NCBI GenBank assembly: GCA_032433765.1
Contig: JAVIAB010000073.1
Coordinates: 62,022,552 to 62,086,551, forward strand
Direction: 5' to 3'
Length of the DNA stretch: 64,000 nucleotides
Origin: Megaustenia siamemsis
Lineage: Eukaryota; Mollusca; Gastropoda; Stylommatophora; Ariophantidae
Each line of letters starts with the position of its first letter. The first letter of the stretch is position 1. Made by a program: the position numbers and the translations under genes. Below, piece by piece: positions 32,307-43,290 of the stretch. The notes beneath the pieces were generated by a model. The model was not told where the DNA came from. It searched no databases and saw only the letters and a program-made list of their open reading frames with translations.

Positions 32307-32775
32307 ATGAAAAAAACACCACTCTGTAACAGACGCTGGTTTTCTGTGTGTACATATACACTGATCGAGTGTTCTTTATAGAATTGCCAACATTCATTGT
32401 AATCGGGTCGCAGACTGTCTATTTATAGTAACTAATGCAATACGTTATCAGGTGTGTTGAGATATGTTCAGTGATAACCCCCGGAAATGACCTCTCGTTG
32501 GGTGATAGAGTGTATTCTTACAAGAGTGATATTGACTACTTTCTTAATACAAGCGCAAAGGAATGTGTTGTTAGTGGACAATGAATTATTGTGACGCTGT
32601 GCCTTACCTTGAACTCGTCGTCGTTGGCTTGTACGATTCATAGAGAAAAGCTGACTCGACAGTATTGATGTCATTGAATTGTATATTGGTTATATCGGAG
32701 TGATATTGTGCACGAATTCTTAATAGTGGAGTTAGTGGTAACAACGATTAAAAAACTGATTCAACAACTACCAAA
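32307..32775. other. Intergenic region between PC4-like and ATPase genes
   Basis: Divergent intergenic space that could hold promoters for both genes; no specific site recognised. A minus-strand 68-codon frame at 32468-32674 has no known features. Confidence 0.4.
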
Positions 32776-33392
32776 GTGTCATTTGATAGGATGGATCTCC
32801 GATGGAAACACTCCTTTACAGCTCTGATAGCCGGGTCTACAGGGTGTGGGAAAACTGTATTTGTGCAAAAGTTTATAAAAAATCTTCACGAGTTAGTTTT
32901 CCCCAACCGGAGGAATTTATATGGCGTTATGGGAAATGGCAACCGATGTACGAGACTACGAGGTCAGTAAAATTTATCGAGGGTTTCACCAGACATCGTT
33001 AAATTGGAAGGCGCTAAGAGAAGACTTATCGTCTTCGATGACGTGATGTCGGAGACGGACGAGAGGGTACCAACATTATTCACCAAAGGCAGTCATCACA
33101 GAGATGTGAGTGTGATGTACATTGTTCAAAACCTATTCGGAAAAATAAGGAACATCGAACCATAAGCCTCAATACCCATTATTTAGTCATTTTCAAGAAC
33201 ACGAGAGACGGAAGTCAGATTAACAATCTCGTTAAGCAAATGTACCCCGGTCAAAGGGCGTACCTTCAAGATAGTCTTAAAGACGCAACAGCGTCTTCTC
33301 ACTGTTACTTGTTGGTGGATCTTCGTCAGGAAACACGAGATCACCTTAGGTTGAGAACAAAGATATTCCCAGGGGAGAAACAAATCGTCTAA
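32776..33392 (+). pseudogene. ATP: Polinton packaging ATPase (FtsK-HerA type)
   Basis: The first frame has the Walker A loop AGSTGCGKTVFVQKF near 32827-32870. After frameshifts, LIVFDDVMSETDERVPTLF (Walker B, 33025-33080), SHHRDVSVMYIVQNLF, then in another frame SLNTHYLVIFKNTRDGSQIN and KQMYPGQRAYLQDS, ending at 33390-33392. These are the standard blocks of the Polinton genome-packaging ATPase. At least three frameshifts (near 32960, 33000, 33143) make it a pseudogene. Length about 205 codons, near the family's usual size. Confidence 0.88.
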
Positions 33393-33470
33393 GTACCAAA
33401 GAAACAGAATGGAGGACTCACTTAGACGACACGGTGAAATGTTGAAATGTATGCTCGCCGCCATACCATA

Positions 33471-33735
33471 GATGTTTAAGAGCCATATTGAAAACAGCCT
33501 CTCCCGAACTCATTCACTTTTTTGTGCAAGTGTTGGCATAACATATTAAAAGGAAGTGTTAGACTCGCTCAGCAACAGAAGTGCGAGTTACGTCGACACA
33601 ATAACAAGTTGAGATTTCTCACTAAAAAGAAACCGATTCTTAAACGGCCGGAAAGAGATTCTACAAACTGGTGGGTTCATAGGTGCTTTGATCCGACATA
33701 TATTAAGTGTTCTCGGCGGAGAACTAGGTGCGTAA
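33471..33735 (+). pseudogene. Small conserved Polinton protein with glycine-rich hydrophobic end
   Basis: Starts MFKSHIENSLSRTHS. After a frameshift a basic stretch ILKGSVRLAQQQKCELRRHN, and after another the tail GGFIGALIRHILSVLGG before a stop at about 33735. A short protein of this plan (basic middle, GGF-GAL-x-x-LSVLG end) regularly sits between ATPase and integrase in Polintons; the function is not established. It may be a virion or membrane-associated component. Confidence 0.6.
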
Positions 33736-33738
33736 CCA

Positions 33739-34128
33739 TGGTCAAAAAATGATTTTGATGGATCCTCAATTAATCGAGGGTCTGAAAAAGACTATTACTA
33801 CCACGTATACCTCACCCGAGGCGATCAATGACAACCTGAGAGATTTAGATGATGAAATGCAACGTATCCTAGACCGTGATGATTTCGCATCCGTTGATAG
33901 GTCAGAGTGTACCAACGTGCTCTGCATCAGTATTTAACTAGATTGGGGCAGTATAAACGACGGTCATTGGGCTGGGTCGATCTCATTCAACACAACACCT
34001 CAACAGAAAGAATACCTTCTACACCACCACCACCACAAATCGAGGTGCCACCAGATCAGGTCAACGCAGCAGCGGAAACCCCAAAGACAAGAATGAAAAC
34101 ACTCCGTATGTTACCATGTTTAAACTGA
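33739..34128 (+). pseudogene. Conserved Polinton protein upstream of integrase
   Basis: Begins MVKK, shifts frame, then ILMDPQLIEGLKKTITT, LRDLDDEMQRILDRDDFASV, and after a further frameshift near 33900 RVYQRALHQYLTRLGQYKRR. Polintons commonly encode a protein here with an LD-x-EM-x-x-IL block followed by a YN/YQ-x-x-L-x-RYL helix. Proline-rich C-terminus (STPPPPQIEVPP). Function unknown. Confidence 0.55.
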
Positions 34129-35219
34129 GACTGAAAAAAGAGCGGAATCTAAACACCAAAATGGGAACGGTGGAGAAAATATTGAGACTTCATTACTTTG
34201 ACCCTAGTCGATCAGGGGCGTATAGTGGTGCAACGGCCCTGCAAAGTGATACCAAACTAGGAATTAAAGAGATTAATCGGTGGTTGAAATCCAGGATACC
34301 TATACCCTTCACAAACCAATTGGTTGCACATTTGAAAGCGTCCCATTATAACGAGTTGGCCCCAAAACAATATCAAGCAGACCTAATTGATTTGAGACAT
34401 TAAAAAAAACACAATTGTTATTCCTATTTGGTTTCTTGCGTGGACGTTTTCAGTAAATTCACGTGATCTGTACCGATACGAACTAAAACGGGCAAATCTT
34501 TAGTGGAAGCCGTCGGTAAGGTATATCTTGATGGGATACCCGCGAGTTTTCAAACCGACAAGGGTCAGAGTTTCCGAAAAGAACATTTCAGAAATTTCTC
34601 GCTGACAGCAACGTTCACTTTTTCACTACACAGAACGAAGATATTAAGGCTACCGTGGTGGAACGCTTTAATAGGACTCTGAAACAACGGATGTGGCGAT
34701 ATTTCACGAAATCTAATCAACTGTATTACGTCCGAGTCCTACCCGCCTTACTTCAAAGGTATAACCATTCGTATCACAAAAGTATAAAAATGGTATCGGT
34801 CGACGTCAGCAGAGACAATCAAGAACATGTGTGGAACACGTTGTATAGTAACAAACGCAGCTTTAAATTTGAAAGACACATGTATAAGGCCGGTGATAGA
34901 GTTATACTGGTCCTGAGAAGAGCCAATTTTAAAAAAAGGTTATGCCCCGGCTTGGACGGAGGAACTGTTTACCATCAGTCGAGTAAATGAAATAAATCCC
35001 TTTTCCTACGTGTTGAAAGACAAGGGTGAGGAAATAGAGGGGTCATTCTACGCGCCAGAAATTTAAAAAGTTGGAGACAAGCAGGAATACATAACCGAGA
35101 GTATCATAACCGAGCGTCGCACATCATTGGGACGAAAAGAGAGTTTAGTCAAGGGGTTTGGGTATGATTCCTCATTCAATAGTTGGATACCGACAAAGGA
35201 TATTGTCAGATACAACTAG
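34116..35219 (+). pseudogene. INT: Polinton retroviral-type integrase with chromodomain
   Basis: N-terminal frame 34116-34403: KILRLHYFDPSRSGAYSGAT, ending YQADLIDL, which contains the first catalytic Asp. Then in shifted frames VDVFSKFT, FQTDKGQSF (second Asp, about 34550-34575) and from 34655 VERFNRTLKQRMWRYFT, which follows the catalytic Glu of the DDE triad. The C-terminus is YAPEI...ITERRTSLGRKESLV, then SFNSWIPTKDI, a chromodomain, ending at 35217-35219. About five frameshifts or stops. The fold inserts the element and makes the 6-bp duplications seen around B and C. Confidence 0.88.
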
Positions 35220-35221
35220 AG

Positions 35222-35283
35222 ATGGCAGAAGATGAAGAAGGCGAAACTTTTGAAGAGCCTGTTTTGCGAGCCCTAAACACGAG

Positions 35284-35327
<44 letters not shown>

Positions 35328-35551
35328 CACGCTGTGGCCGGTGTTTGTGAAACTATTCCCCCGAATAGAGATTATCTTTATCTGTCAAACAGTGGTTATC
35401 TTTGTACTTTTGTCGCGATCTCGCTGTTCAATCTGACCACAGAAAAGCCAGACGTAAAGGACGGAAATTTGTGGATAGCCCTACTGAGCAGCTGTTTGGT
35501 TTATGTGCTACCGAATCCAAAGGTGGAGACGAGACGGTGAATCGAGGAAAC
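35222..35551 (+). pseudogene. Short acidic frame invaded by a (GA)n tract
   Basis: Opens MAEDEEGETFEEPVLRALN three bases after the integrase stop, then runs into (GA)n at 35288-35326 (Arg-Glu repeats if translated) and continues in unclear phase (TIPPNRDYLYLSNSGYLCTF, or KARRKGRKFVDSPTEQLFG). I cannot tell which frame was real. It may be the remains of a small gene plus the leader of the minor capsid gene. Confidence 0.35.
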
Positions 35552-36349
35552 ATGAGTTTTTATGTCACGCAACCCAGCAACGCCTCTATGGAGATTTTTA
35601 ATGATAATAACCCCGGCCACTTTTTCGTTAAACTCCCTCAGGCCATTGACATTTCGACGCAGTATGAGATCACGCCCGTGGCGATACAGTTTCCACTTAA
35701 TTTTTTAACGTAATAGAGGGTAATGCCTGGATTCGTTACGAACCACTCGCTAACAACAAAATTCGCGGCGTTAGATTCCCTTCATCGTGATCCTGGCACC
35801 CGGGTTATACAAGATATCCGAGGCTTTCATCGGTGCCTTGAATGCGTTGATCATAAAAGAGGAGGAGACTAGCGCGGGTGTAAAAGCGGCCAACATGAGA
35901 TTCCTTTACGCGAAGGAGGTGAACATAGCCAATTTTAAACTCTACGAAAAAGGGGTCAGCTTTACCATAAGCGACATTTTGAAAAATATCTTAGCCTTTC
36001 TCACGACATGCATAACAGACACGGCTCCCGATATCTATAGCGTGGGCGCAATGGACTTGGAAAGTGTTGCGAAAAATGTTTACGTCTACTGCGATCTCGT
36101 TTCACCCAGACCGGTCGGGGATGTGATGGTACCCCTCCTCAGAAGCGTGCTTGTTCTCAACAGAAATCACACCATGGTGTTTCAGATCTACGACAAGTCT
36201 CACTACGTCCCTCTGAGCAGATTTTCCTTCGACACTGTGGAAATCCTTTTAGCCAACGAAAACGGAAAATCATCTCATTTACCAGTGGGACGTCGGTGCT
36301 AACGGTACACTTTCGAGTGAAGAAACATCTTGATCTGCTGCAATTGTGA
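35552..36349 (+). pseudogene. mCP: Polinton minor capsid (penton-type) protein
   Basis: Starts MSFYVTQPSNASMEIFNDNN, with FFVKLPQAIDISTQYEITPV typical of the family N-terminus. A frameshift near 35712 leads to the frame 35787-36302 with YVYCDLVSPRPVGDVMVPLL and YVPLSRFSFDTVEILLANE, both signatures of the Polinton penton-type protein (formerly PY). A last frameshift near 36270 gives SGTSVLTVHFRVKKH and the stop 36347-36349. It builds the capsid vertices in the virus-like interpretation of Polintons. Confidence 0.85.
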
Positions 36350-36416
36350 GACAAACGCCCCTTCATCGCGATGTTGAGTTATACAAAACTTTTATTGCTG
36401 TCAGGCGGGTGATGAA

Positions 36417-36695
36417 ATGCCCGTGTTTACAGGTCGGTAGAAATCAGAGCGGTCGAGAAATCGGCAGTTTCTTTGGGGAATCGGGAGGGCTATTTTACCC
36501 TGGTTAAAAACAGGGGGTAAAGCCTTGCTCAGAGAAGGGTTGGGGACCGGTCTGCAGTTCGCACAGGACGCATTAGTCGGGAGAAATATCGATGAAACTT
36601 TCAAAGAACGAGCTAAGGAGGCTGGCCAGCGGTTGCTACAAGGGGCGGTAGACCACCTGACTAGTAACAACCAATCAGGAAGAGGTTTACGATGA
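36417..36695 (+). pseudogene. Small virion-type protein (pVI/pX-like position)
   Basis: MPVFTGR then an in-frame stop, continuing ILPWLKTGGKALLREGLG, LQFAQDALVGRNIDETFKER, AKEAGQRLL and RGLR-stop. Polintons carry such a short amphipathic, basic protein beside the capsid genes, with LK-x-G-K and an AK-x-R-x-x-EAG block; its exact role is unproven. Frame otherwise well kept. Confidence 0.6.
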
Positions 36696-36867
36696 CAAAG
36701 CAAAAATCAAGTCATGAAGGTACCACCACCCGGAAGACCCGTTACAAAGAGGATAAAACTGGCAGCCAGACAGTTCCCCCTTCACTCTGCACACACCAAG
36801 AAGCAGATGAGGGTGTCAGTGGCAAAGGATATTTCGATTAATAATATCTCTCATTCACCCCAAGTCG
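36696..36867. other. Spacer before Polinton A capsid gene
   Basis: Possible short basic frame PPPGRPVTKRIKLAARQFPL near 36722-36782, unrecognised; it may be the end of a small gene or the capsid leader. Confidence 0.3.
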
Positions 36868-37795
36868 TGTGAATGTCTTCACTATGGTTTGAATTTATTT
36901 AGCGTTCCACCAACACAGTTATCTCTAGACTCGGGCCAATTTATTGAAATTCGTCCGATCGCGGCCTTATCGCATGGTACACCCATCGAGATTTTCATTT
37001 CTGGAAACAGCGACGAGTATCTAGATCTTTTCAACACATTTTGCATCTTCGGGCCATGATCACCCTCCCCAACGGGGATAGTTTACCATCGGATGCCGAG
37101 GTAGGGCCAGTCAACAATTATCTTCACAGTCTATTTTTACAAGTCGACGTATCTCTAAACGACACGCTGATTACACCATCGGAGAATACCTATCCTTTTA
37201 GAGTAGTGTTCGAGGCTACGCTAAACTACGGGGAGGATGCGATAACGGGACAAGAGGGTTATCAAATCATTTTCGATCGCTAGCGGCATGTTCTCCCACA
37301 GTCAAGATAATTTATTTTTGTCTCAAACACCAACCCGTATAGCGATAGGTCTTATTACCGCCAGTGCTTTAATGGTGTTTATACCGCTAACCCGTTCAAT
37401 TTTCAACACTTTGGTTTGACTTATATGAACCTGACAGTCGACGGAAGATGTATTTCCGGAATGCCTCTAACTATGAACTTTGAACGAAATCAATATACGC
37501 GAGCCTTCTTTGGTACAAATCTGGCCACGGGTCTGATTGGTAAAGATGCTGGAAATAACGTTAATTATCGAGAATTCAAGGACGGATTTTGTCTATTTGG
37601 TTTTGACCTCTCCTCCAGCCTACTAGACGGATCCCACCTTGAGCTAGCCACAAGCGGGCCCTTTTAGATAGAGCTCAAGCTTGCCGCTCCCACCACAACT
37701 CTCCTACAAGTTATCGTCTACGCCGAGTTGGACTCAGTGCTCGATGTGTCCAAGACACGTCAGGTTCTAACAGACATCGCCGTTCGAGAAAAATA
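36868..37795 (+). pseudogene. MCP: Polinton A major capsid protein with internal deletion
   Basis: The N-terminus is present here and lost in B: NLFSVPPTQLSLDSGQFIEI, IEIFISGNSDEYLDLF. Then MITLPNGDSLPSDAEVGPVN (37041 frame) and, after a gap, NPFNFQHFGLTYMNLTVDG and the in-frame C-terminus LLQVIVYAELDSVLDV to about 37795. Between gataacggga and caagagggtt (near 37250) about 370 bp found in the B copies are missing, removing the second half of the first jelly roll. Frameshifts also occur near 37055, 37372 and 37665. Confidence 0.87.
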
Positions 37796-38240
37796 AACAC
37801 GGTGGACATATATAACCTCTTGATGTCGGATGTTTCGTTCGACGTTGTTCCCTTGTTAGTGTCTTCCACTAAACCACTTACCACCCAGCATCGACCCTAC
37901 CAAGACAGCAGCCTTTGTCATAAACACCGACCCTGCCCATAAACCGGGTGAGCATTGGGTACACTCTTTTCCAACGGCCTCGGAGAATGTGAGTATTACT
38001 ACGGTTTACCTACTAGACACATGGATATAATAAACTTTATCGAGAGGAATTCACACGTTCCTTTCGTCTACAACCCACGGGTGTTACAAGATTTGTTTAG
38101 CAACACGTGTGGACTGTATTGTGTTTATTATATAATTCTAAAGTGGCGTGGTGCGAAGCTTAACAGAATTCTCATGCCAGTTTCGTCGAGACAACACATT
38201 AACGACCGTGTCATTTATCGTTTGCTCGTTCCGTGGATGT
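37796..38240 (+). pseudogene. PRO: Polinton cysteine protease (Ulp1/adenain-like), whole length but frameshifted
   Basis: TVDIYNLLMSDVSFDVVPLL at the start, then INTDPAHKPGEHWV (catalytic His, near 37945-37960), CEYYYGLPTRHMDIINFIE, and FSNTCGLYCVYYIILKWRG (38098-38150), which contains the catalytic Cys region. Three frameshifts. In the virus-like model this enzyme matures the capsid. It is the only protease copy in the window with the C-terminal half. Confidence 0.82.
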
Positions 38241-38330
38241 TTCGGTTTCGGGGGGGGGGGGAGTCTAAGGATGCCCCATGTGATTCAACAGAGTCACCAA
38301 TTTTATTTTGTTTATCTATTCCGTCTTATA

Positions 38331-38823
38331 TCGGCTTATGCTAACCTCAACTACATGCCACCTCTTCTTAACCAGACGAAAGATCCTGGAGTCATGGATG
38401 TCCCGGGTGATTCAACAGTCACCAATTACTTATTCTGTCTTGATCAAGGTTTTGTCAAAATGGAGGGTGGTTGTGTTTCGAACGCTAATCAACCTTCATA
38501 TGCACCTGTGTTTGAAAGACATTTAACACAAACAGACAGTGCCAGTAAAACAGGATGGAGGAAGCCCAGACGGTTAAAATTAATAAATTCTGCAACTGGA
38601 CTGTAATATATTTTTTATTTTTCAAATATCTGTTTTCTGCTGTATTAATAAAATCTTTATTATGAAAAGTGATATAGATAACTATATTGTTGTGTAACTT
38701 TTGTTAAGTCTCATATAATTGTTAAACCTTCATCGCACATTTAGAAAAATATCTGTTCTCTGATATATTAATAAAATCTTTAATGTGAAATATATAGAAA
38801 GCAACGTATTTTGTTTGTTTTAT
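38331..38823 (-). repeat. Polinton A right terminal inverted repeat
   Basis: About 490 bp, reverse complement of 2794-3146 joined to 31895-32047. Includes the 120-bp subrepeat (tctgttttctgctgtatta... and tctgttctctgatatatta...). Outer end near tttgtttgttttatt. Inner end near cggcttatgctaacc. Confidence 0.88.
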
Positions 38824-38854
38824 TTGACTTGGTTTAATTCGAATGTGAAAGTGT

Positions 38855-38892
<38 letters not shown>

Positions 38893-39605
38893 TGCTGATG
38901 AGTACACATGATATTGGTGATGAGAGCACATGATGGTGGTGATGTTGATGGTGGCACGTGATGATGATGATGATGATGACACATGATATTGATGTTGAGG
39001 GGAGGGTATGATGCATGTTGATGAGATGATAATGATAATGGTGCGTGATGATGATGATGGGTATTTATACTTGTCACAAAGTGACATTTTTAAAAAAAAC
39101 TTTATTACACTGTTACAACAATAACATTTTTAAAAATATATATTTTATATCACAACTTTAAATTCCACACCGCCTATTTAACAACACTTGGCTTTTATTC
39201 CTATTTAAATTCAACAACACTTGACTATTGTTGCTGATGAGGGTACATTATGGCACATGTTGATGATTTAAGCAGTTTCCACAACAAAACCACAACAAAC
39301 CAGGTAGCAAGGTCACCGAGATAACACGCGAGACACCGGTCACCGACATAACGCCCGCCGGGGTCAGCTCACCACCAGCAAAAAAAAAGATGTTGGGGTA
39401 GGTCGCACCAAAAAAATGTGGGGCCGGTCGCACAAAAAAAATGTGGGGTACACTTTTTATATGAACGAAAATGTGTAGCCGGATATAAATTTACGGACCA
39501 ACTTCAACAATATATACTACTCGTGGAGAAACAGAAGACCTACAAGAACACTTATATCAACTTAACAGCAAAGGCACTCAAAACAACAACAAAACAGAAG
39601 GCTTA
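38824..39605. other. Flank right of Polinton A: microsatellite and TGATG repeats
   Basis: (GA)n at 38858-38888, then irregular gatgatg/cacatgat repeats to about 39065 that resemble the minisatellite in the arms of B. The rest is AT-rich with no gene; short runs of A and atgtggg at 39380-39450. Confidence 0.55.
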
Positions 39606-40113
39606 AATATAGCAAAATAGAAACATAACAAAATAACGATGAATGGCAGACACAACAAGTGGAGGAATTTAAATATCTAGGAATTTCTAGTGTGAAACGA
39701 AAATTCATAAGCAGCAGAAACAGAATCAAGATGTAACGAAGCTTGTTAAATCATCGGACAGCTATCACCACTATTGTCCAACATGGAAATAATCTAGAGG
39801 CAAAACGGGCATTCTGCAATACAATTTTCACTCCAACTTTGTGCTACCAATGTCAGACAAGGGCCCCAGATGGAAGTACAATTAAAAAAAATAATAACTA
39901 CCAAGATGGAATGTATTTTACAAATTACAGGAAACAGCCTGAGTGATAAGATCAAAAATGAAGTACAGCTAGGAACAATTCCCAACATAGAATACATAAA
40001 GAAACAACAGATGAAATGGAGCCAGTGGGGTGTGATAAACACTCGAACAGCATTGCAATTATTTGCCTGTTCCCAACAGATGAAATGGTTTGGCCACGTG
40101 ATAAGACATAAAT
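39606..40113 (+). mobile_element. LINE fragment (RTE-like), interrupted by another LINE
   Basis: Plus-strand pieces: EEFKYLGISSVKR, IFTPTLCYQCQTRAPDG, QQMKWFGHVIRHK, the usual thumb and C-terminal blocks of an RTE/BovB-type RT. The FTPTLCYQCQT block recurs at 43790-43820 as FIPTLCYQCQT. Broken by frameshifts; its 3' part is cut by the I-group LINE that begins at 40114. Confidence 0.65.
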
Positions 40114-42662
40114 TGAGTTATTTGCTGGTCATCATCATTGCACTCCGAACATGTCCATAGGTGCTCAGATCCCATCCTCAGCAATTCCCGCAGTGTCCAG
40201 GGACTGACGACTCCAGTTTTATGTTGGTTGATAAGTCTTCTTATACGGCCACTAAGTTTCTCATTTCTGGCTGTGCCCATCTTAACTCCCATTTTCATCA
40301 TCCGAAGAAGTGACGTGGATCCGTGTTTGTCGAAGTCCTATGCTCTTTCCACATCTAGAAAGGCATTGATGATGTCCGCCCGATCCATTGGTTGCCCGTC
40401 CTCAACGACAGCACAGCTAGCCAACCTGTCCTCTTTTTTCATTTCCCGTACACCCGCATGTCCAGGGTCATAGACAAAAGTGACCTTACGAATTTTGGAT
40501 TTCTGCAACGACTCTACCCATTGCATGCGTATAGAGCCCGCCTCCATTTTTTTATCATGCTCATTGAAATACTCAGTATAAATGCGTAGGTGTAGTCTTG
40601 TGACTCTAACGATTTGAATGACTTGGTCACTGCCATCACTTCCATTGTCATACTACTCGTGGTCACGACGTATGCACCACTGTCTTCGTAGACTATTCTT
40701 CCTGCCGAGCGTGCTGTAAATGCCCATGCACTTCTTTCGTGTCGTCTTACAGATCCGTCTGTATAGATGACTGCATCTTTCTCATCGATATTATCGCAGA
40801 TGAGACCGTTGACCTCAGCATTAACCACGACCCGGTTCTGTCCCTACTTTTCCTATCGAGTGTGACAATACACAAGAAAGTCCCATTGAACGACGTAGGC
40901 ACCGGTATCCACTCCTCACCAACGCTGATATTGGTAAGCCCACAGACCTGTTTGATGACATCTTCTGCTCGGCCCACCAATGATTTGCCTCTTTTTAGCC
41001 TGGCACCTTTCTCTGTGTTGAGCACGTGGTGCAATGGATGCTCTGTATCTGTACTAATCTTCAGGTATGCTCGTGCTCTCCAGATCTTGATCCTATTATC
41101 CATGGTTGGAAAGTCAAAAAGATACCTCATTGCTACACAAGGAGTGTCCCTTGTACATTCCAAGATAATGCGCATGGCTTCATTTTGTATTTTCTCCAGC
41201 CTATCAATTTGAGTCGTAATGACGGTAAAAATTGCCAGGGCATACTTAATTGGTGCGAGGACTAATCCCTGGAACAGAAGAGTAAGTTGCCTCTGCTCGA
41301 TGTTGGCAGCTCTCATAACCTTCAAGGCGGCTAATCATTTGCGGAATTTTGTTATCACATGGTCGACGAGGTCCCGAAAACACAGGCTGCGATCGAACTT
41401 AACTCCGAGGTGTGTCACCTTCTTGTCCCTAGTCACCTCATCAGCTCCCATTCGTACTACCGGTGTGGTCGTATTAACGATATGATTTTTAAGGGAGAAC
41501 CATGAATCTGATGCTTTAATAGGATTAACCAAGGCACCTGATACTCCACACCAGGAAGAAATGCGATCGAGTTCGTCTTGCATTGTGGAGGCGATTCCCC
41601 GTTTGTCCCTTCCCTGTCGATATACCAGAATATCATCAGCAAAAGTCATAGTTCTTCCCCTCCCGTCCAGCTGTTGTTCCGCGATCATTATTGTGTACAC
41701 GTTAAATAGAACTGGTGACAATGGTGAGCCTTGTGGCAGCCCTGGACAAATGGATATTGGCTCGGAAGACCAACTTCCACATTTGAGTATCACCTTCCTC
41801 TGAAACAGTGCCGCGGCGATCCATCTAATGAAGAAGGGGTGCACCGCCAGTTTGAGGAGCATATACATGAGATATTCAAATGGTACCCTGTTGTATGCAT
41901 CCTCCAGATCTATAAGCAGCAGCACATGTCTCCTCTCGTCTGTGGAAGCCTTCGAAGACGTCATAGGCTAAGACTGCCGAATTGAGCCATTTCTTTTTTT
42001 TATATCTATAACCTCCGAGTGTGGGTGGGAATGCATGTTTCTGTTCAAGGTGACAGGTGAGGACACGGGCAACTATTTTCTCCAGCAGTTTGCCCGCAGT
42101 GTTCTGCATTGTGATGATTCTGTAGGCACTGATCTGGGGATTGTCCTTGTTTGGCTTCGGTAGCGGTAGTAAGTAGCTGTGTAGCCACTCCTCCTTAATC
42201 TGGCCACTACGAATGCTGGCATTAAACTCATTGGCCAGTTTTGCCAAGTCGTCGTCAGCTAAATCGCCTATGTCATCGTACCGAACACCATCTGGACCAG
42301 GAGAAGTGTTGTGTGACCTTTTAAGTGTCGTGCGAATGGTATCGGTTGTGATTGTGAGATCTTCTTCCAGCACTACATCCTTACTCAATTTTGACAACGA
42401 TCCCCGTATCCTCATTTTTACAGCCTCATTTCTTTGGTCCGTGTGCTCAATGTAGCGGGCAAGCAGGGCCTTCCCTTTGCTCTCATCAGATGTGTGCCAT
42501 ATCCGGCTGTGCTCTGAAAGTCTGGTATGCCTCTGTGTTGTGTTGTGCCATTCATGCTCTGATGAAGGCGCCAGATTGTGGCTAGCGATTTTTCTGAGCA
42601 CACTTTTTTACAGAAGTCATCCCATTTGGCATCCTTAGAACACTTAGCACATAGTTTAAAGT
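40114..42662 (-). mobile_element. I-group LINE copy 2, 5'-truncated, decayed
   Basis: Same family as 59215-63246. Minus-strand frames from 42603 downward give PGPDGVRYDDIGDLADDDLA, SAYRIITMQNTAGKLLEKIV, YNRVPFEYLMYMLLKLAVH, MTFADDILVYRQG (xDD box) and then RNase H pieces (AVIYTDGSVRR). There are six or more frameshifts. The 3' end tgagttatttgc at 40114-40125 matches the end of the other copy; 5' truncation is at 42662, inside the region before RT. Confidence 0.88.
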
Positions 42663-42974
42663 GAAAAATTTAATACTTTCCACTCGTTTATTTTAAAAAT
42701 TGCAACCTTTATTCACTCATCAACAAAGAAAATATATATATATATATATATATTAAGCAAACCAAATATTGGGACAACTACCCCCTATATTTCAACACAA
42801 AGCAGTAGTAGGAAACACTTTGTACAGAGCTTCGCAGCAGGAGACAATCTGATCATCAGAAGAGAGACCCCCCGTCGAGCAAGTGTTTCGGCCCTTTAGG
42901 TTCTTGACACTCTAGGAGAGGTGGGTCCGCCTGGGTCATGACTCCAGGCGTCGACCTCCTGCTGCATTGCCTCT
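42663..42974. other. AT repeat and Penelope-like tail debris
   Basis: (TA)n at 42734-42753. On the minus strand aagggccgaaacacttgctc at about 42872-42891 resembles the end of a Penelope-like terminal repeat. No gene. Confidence 0.4.
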
Positions 42975-43290
42975 AAGGCTTACACAGTATGTTCGGCACA
43001 AAATAACTACACTTAATACACAAAACATTCGAAAATTGTTTAACTAACCTAACCTAAGGCTTACACGCTATGTTCGGCACAAAATAACTATACTTAATAC
43101 ACACAACTTTCGAAAATAGTTTAACTAACCTAACCTTACACGGTATGTTCGGCACAAAATAACTACCACTTAATACATAAAACACTCGAAAATAGTTTAA
43201 CTAACCTAAGGCTTACATTGCATGTTCGGCACAAAATAGCTACATTTAATAGGCAGCACACTCGAAAATAGTTTACCTTACCTGTCTTGG
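42975..43290 (+). repeat. Tandem repeat of about 75-90 bp, four copies
   Basis: Each unit has aaggcttacac, tgttcggcacaaaataacta, ttaatacacaaaac, cgaaaatagtttaactaacc. Copies begin near 42977, 43055, 43132 and 43205. Spacers carry one to three aacctaa motifs. Confidence 0.8.

Larger units (their letters stand above)
2794..38823 (+). mobile_element. Polinton A (Maverick), interrupted by Polinton B
   Basis: Outer member of a three-fold nest. Its right terminal inverted repeat is continuous at about 38331-38823. The matching left repeat is split into 2794-3146 and 31895-32047 by Polinton B, and the sequence continues base for base across the junction once B and one CACAAC are removed. The net length is about 7.3 kb. 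Genes between the repeats, all decayed: PC4-like (minus), packaging ATPase, two small conserved proteins, integrase with chromodomain, minor capsid protein, small virion-type protein, major capsid protein and cysteine protease. No PolB is present, so the copy is non-autonomous. I could not find a target duplication for A itself; its outer ends are approximate (plus or minus 5 bp). Confidence 0.88.

Noticed and set aside
31895..38476. A self-standing inserted Polinton bounded by CACAAC...GTTGTG at 31895 and 38476
   Set aside because: CACAAC/GTTGTG is the inverted pairing of the B target site within A's two terminal repeats; the full terminal repeat continues outside, to 2794 and 38823.
43030..43215. 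Interstitial telomeric repeat (aacctaacctaa)
   Set aside because: Only one to three aacctaa units per longer tandem unit; it is part of a 75-90 bp satellite-like repeat.
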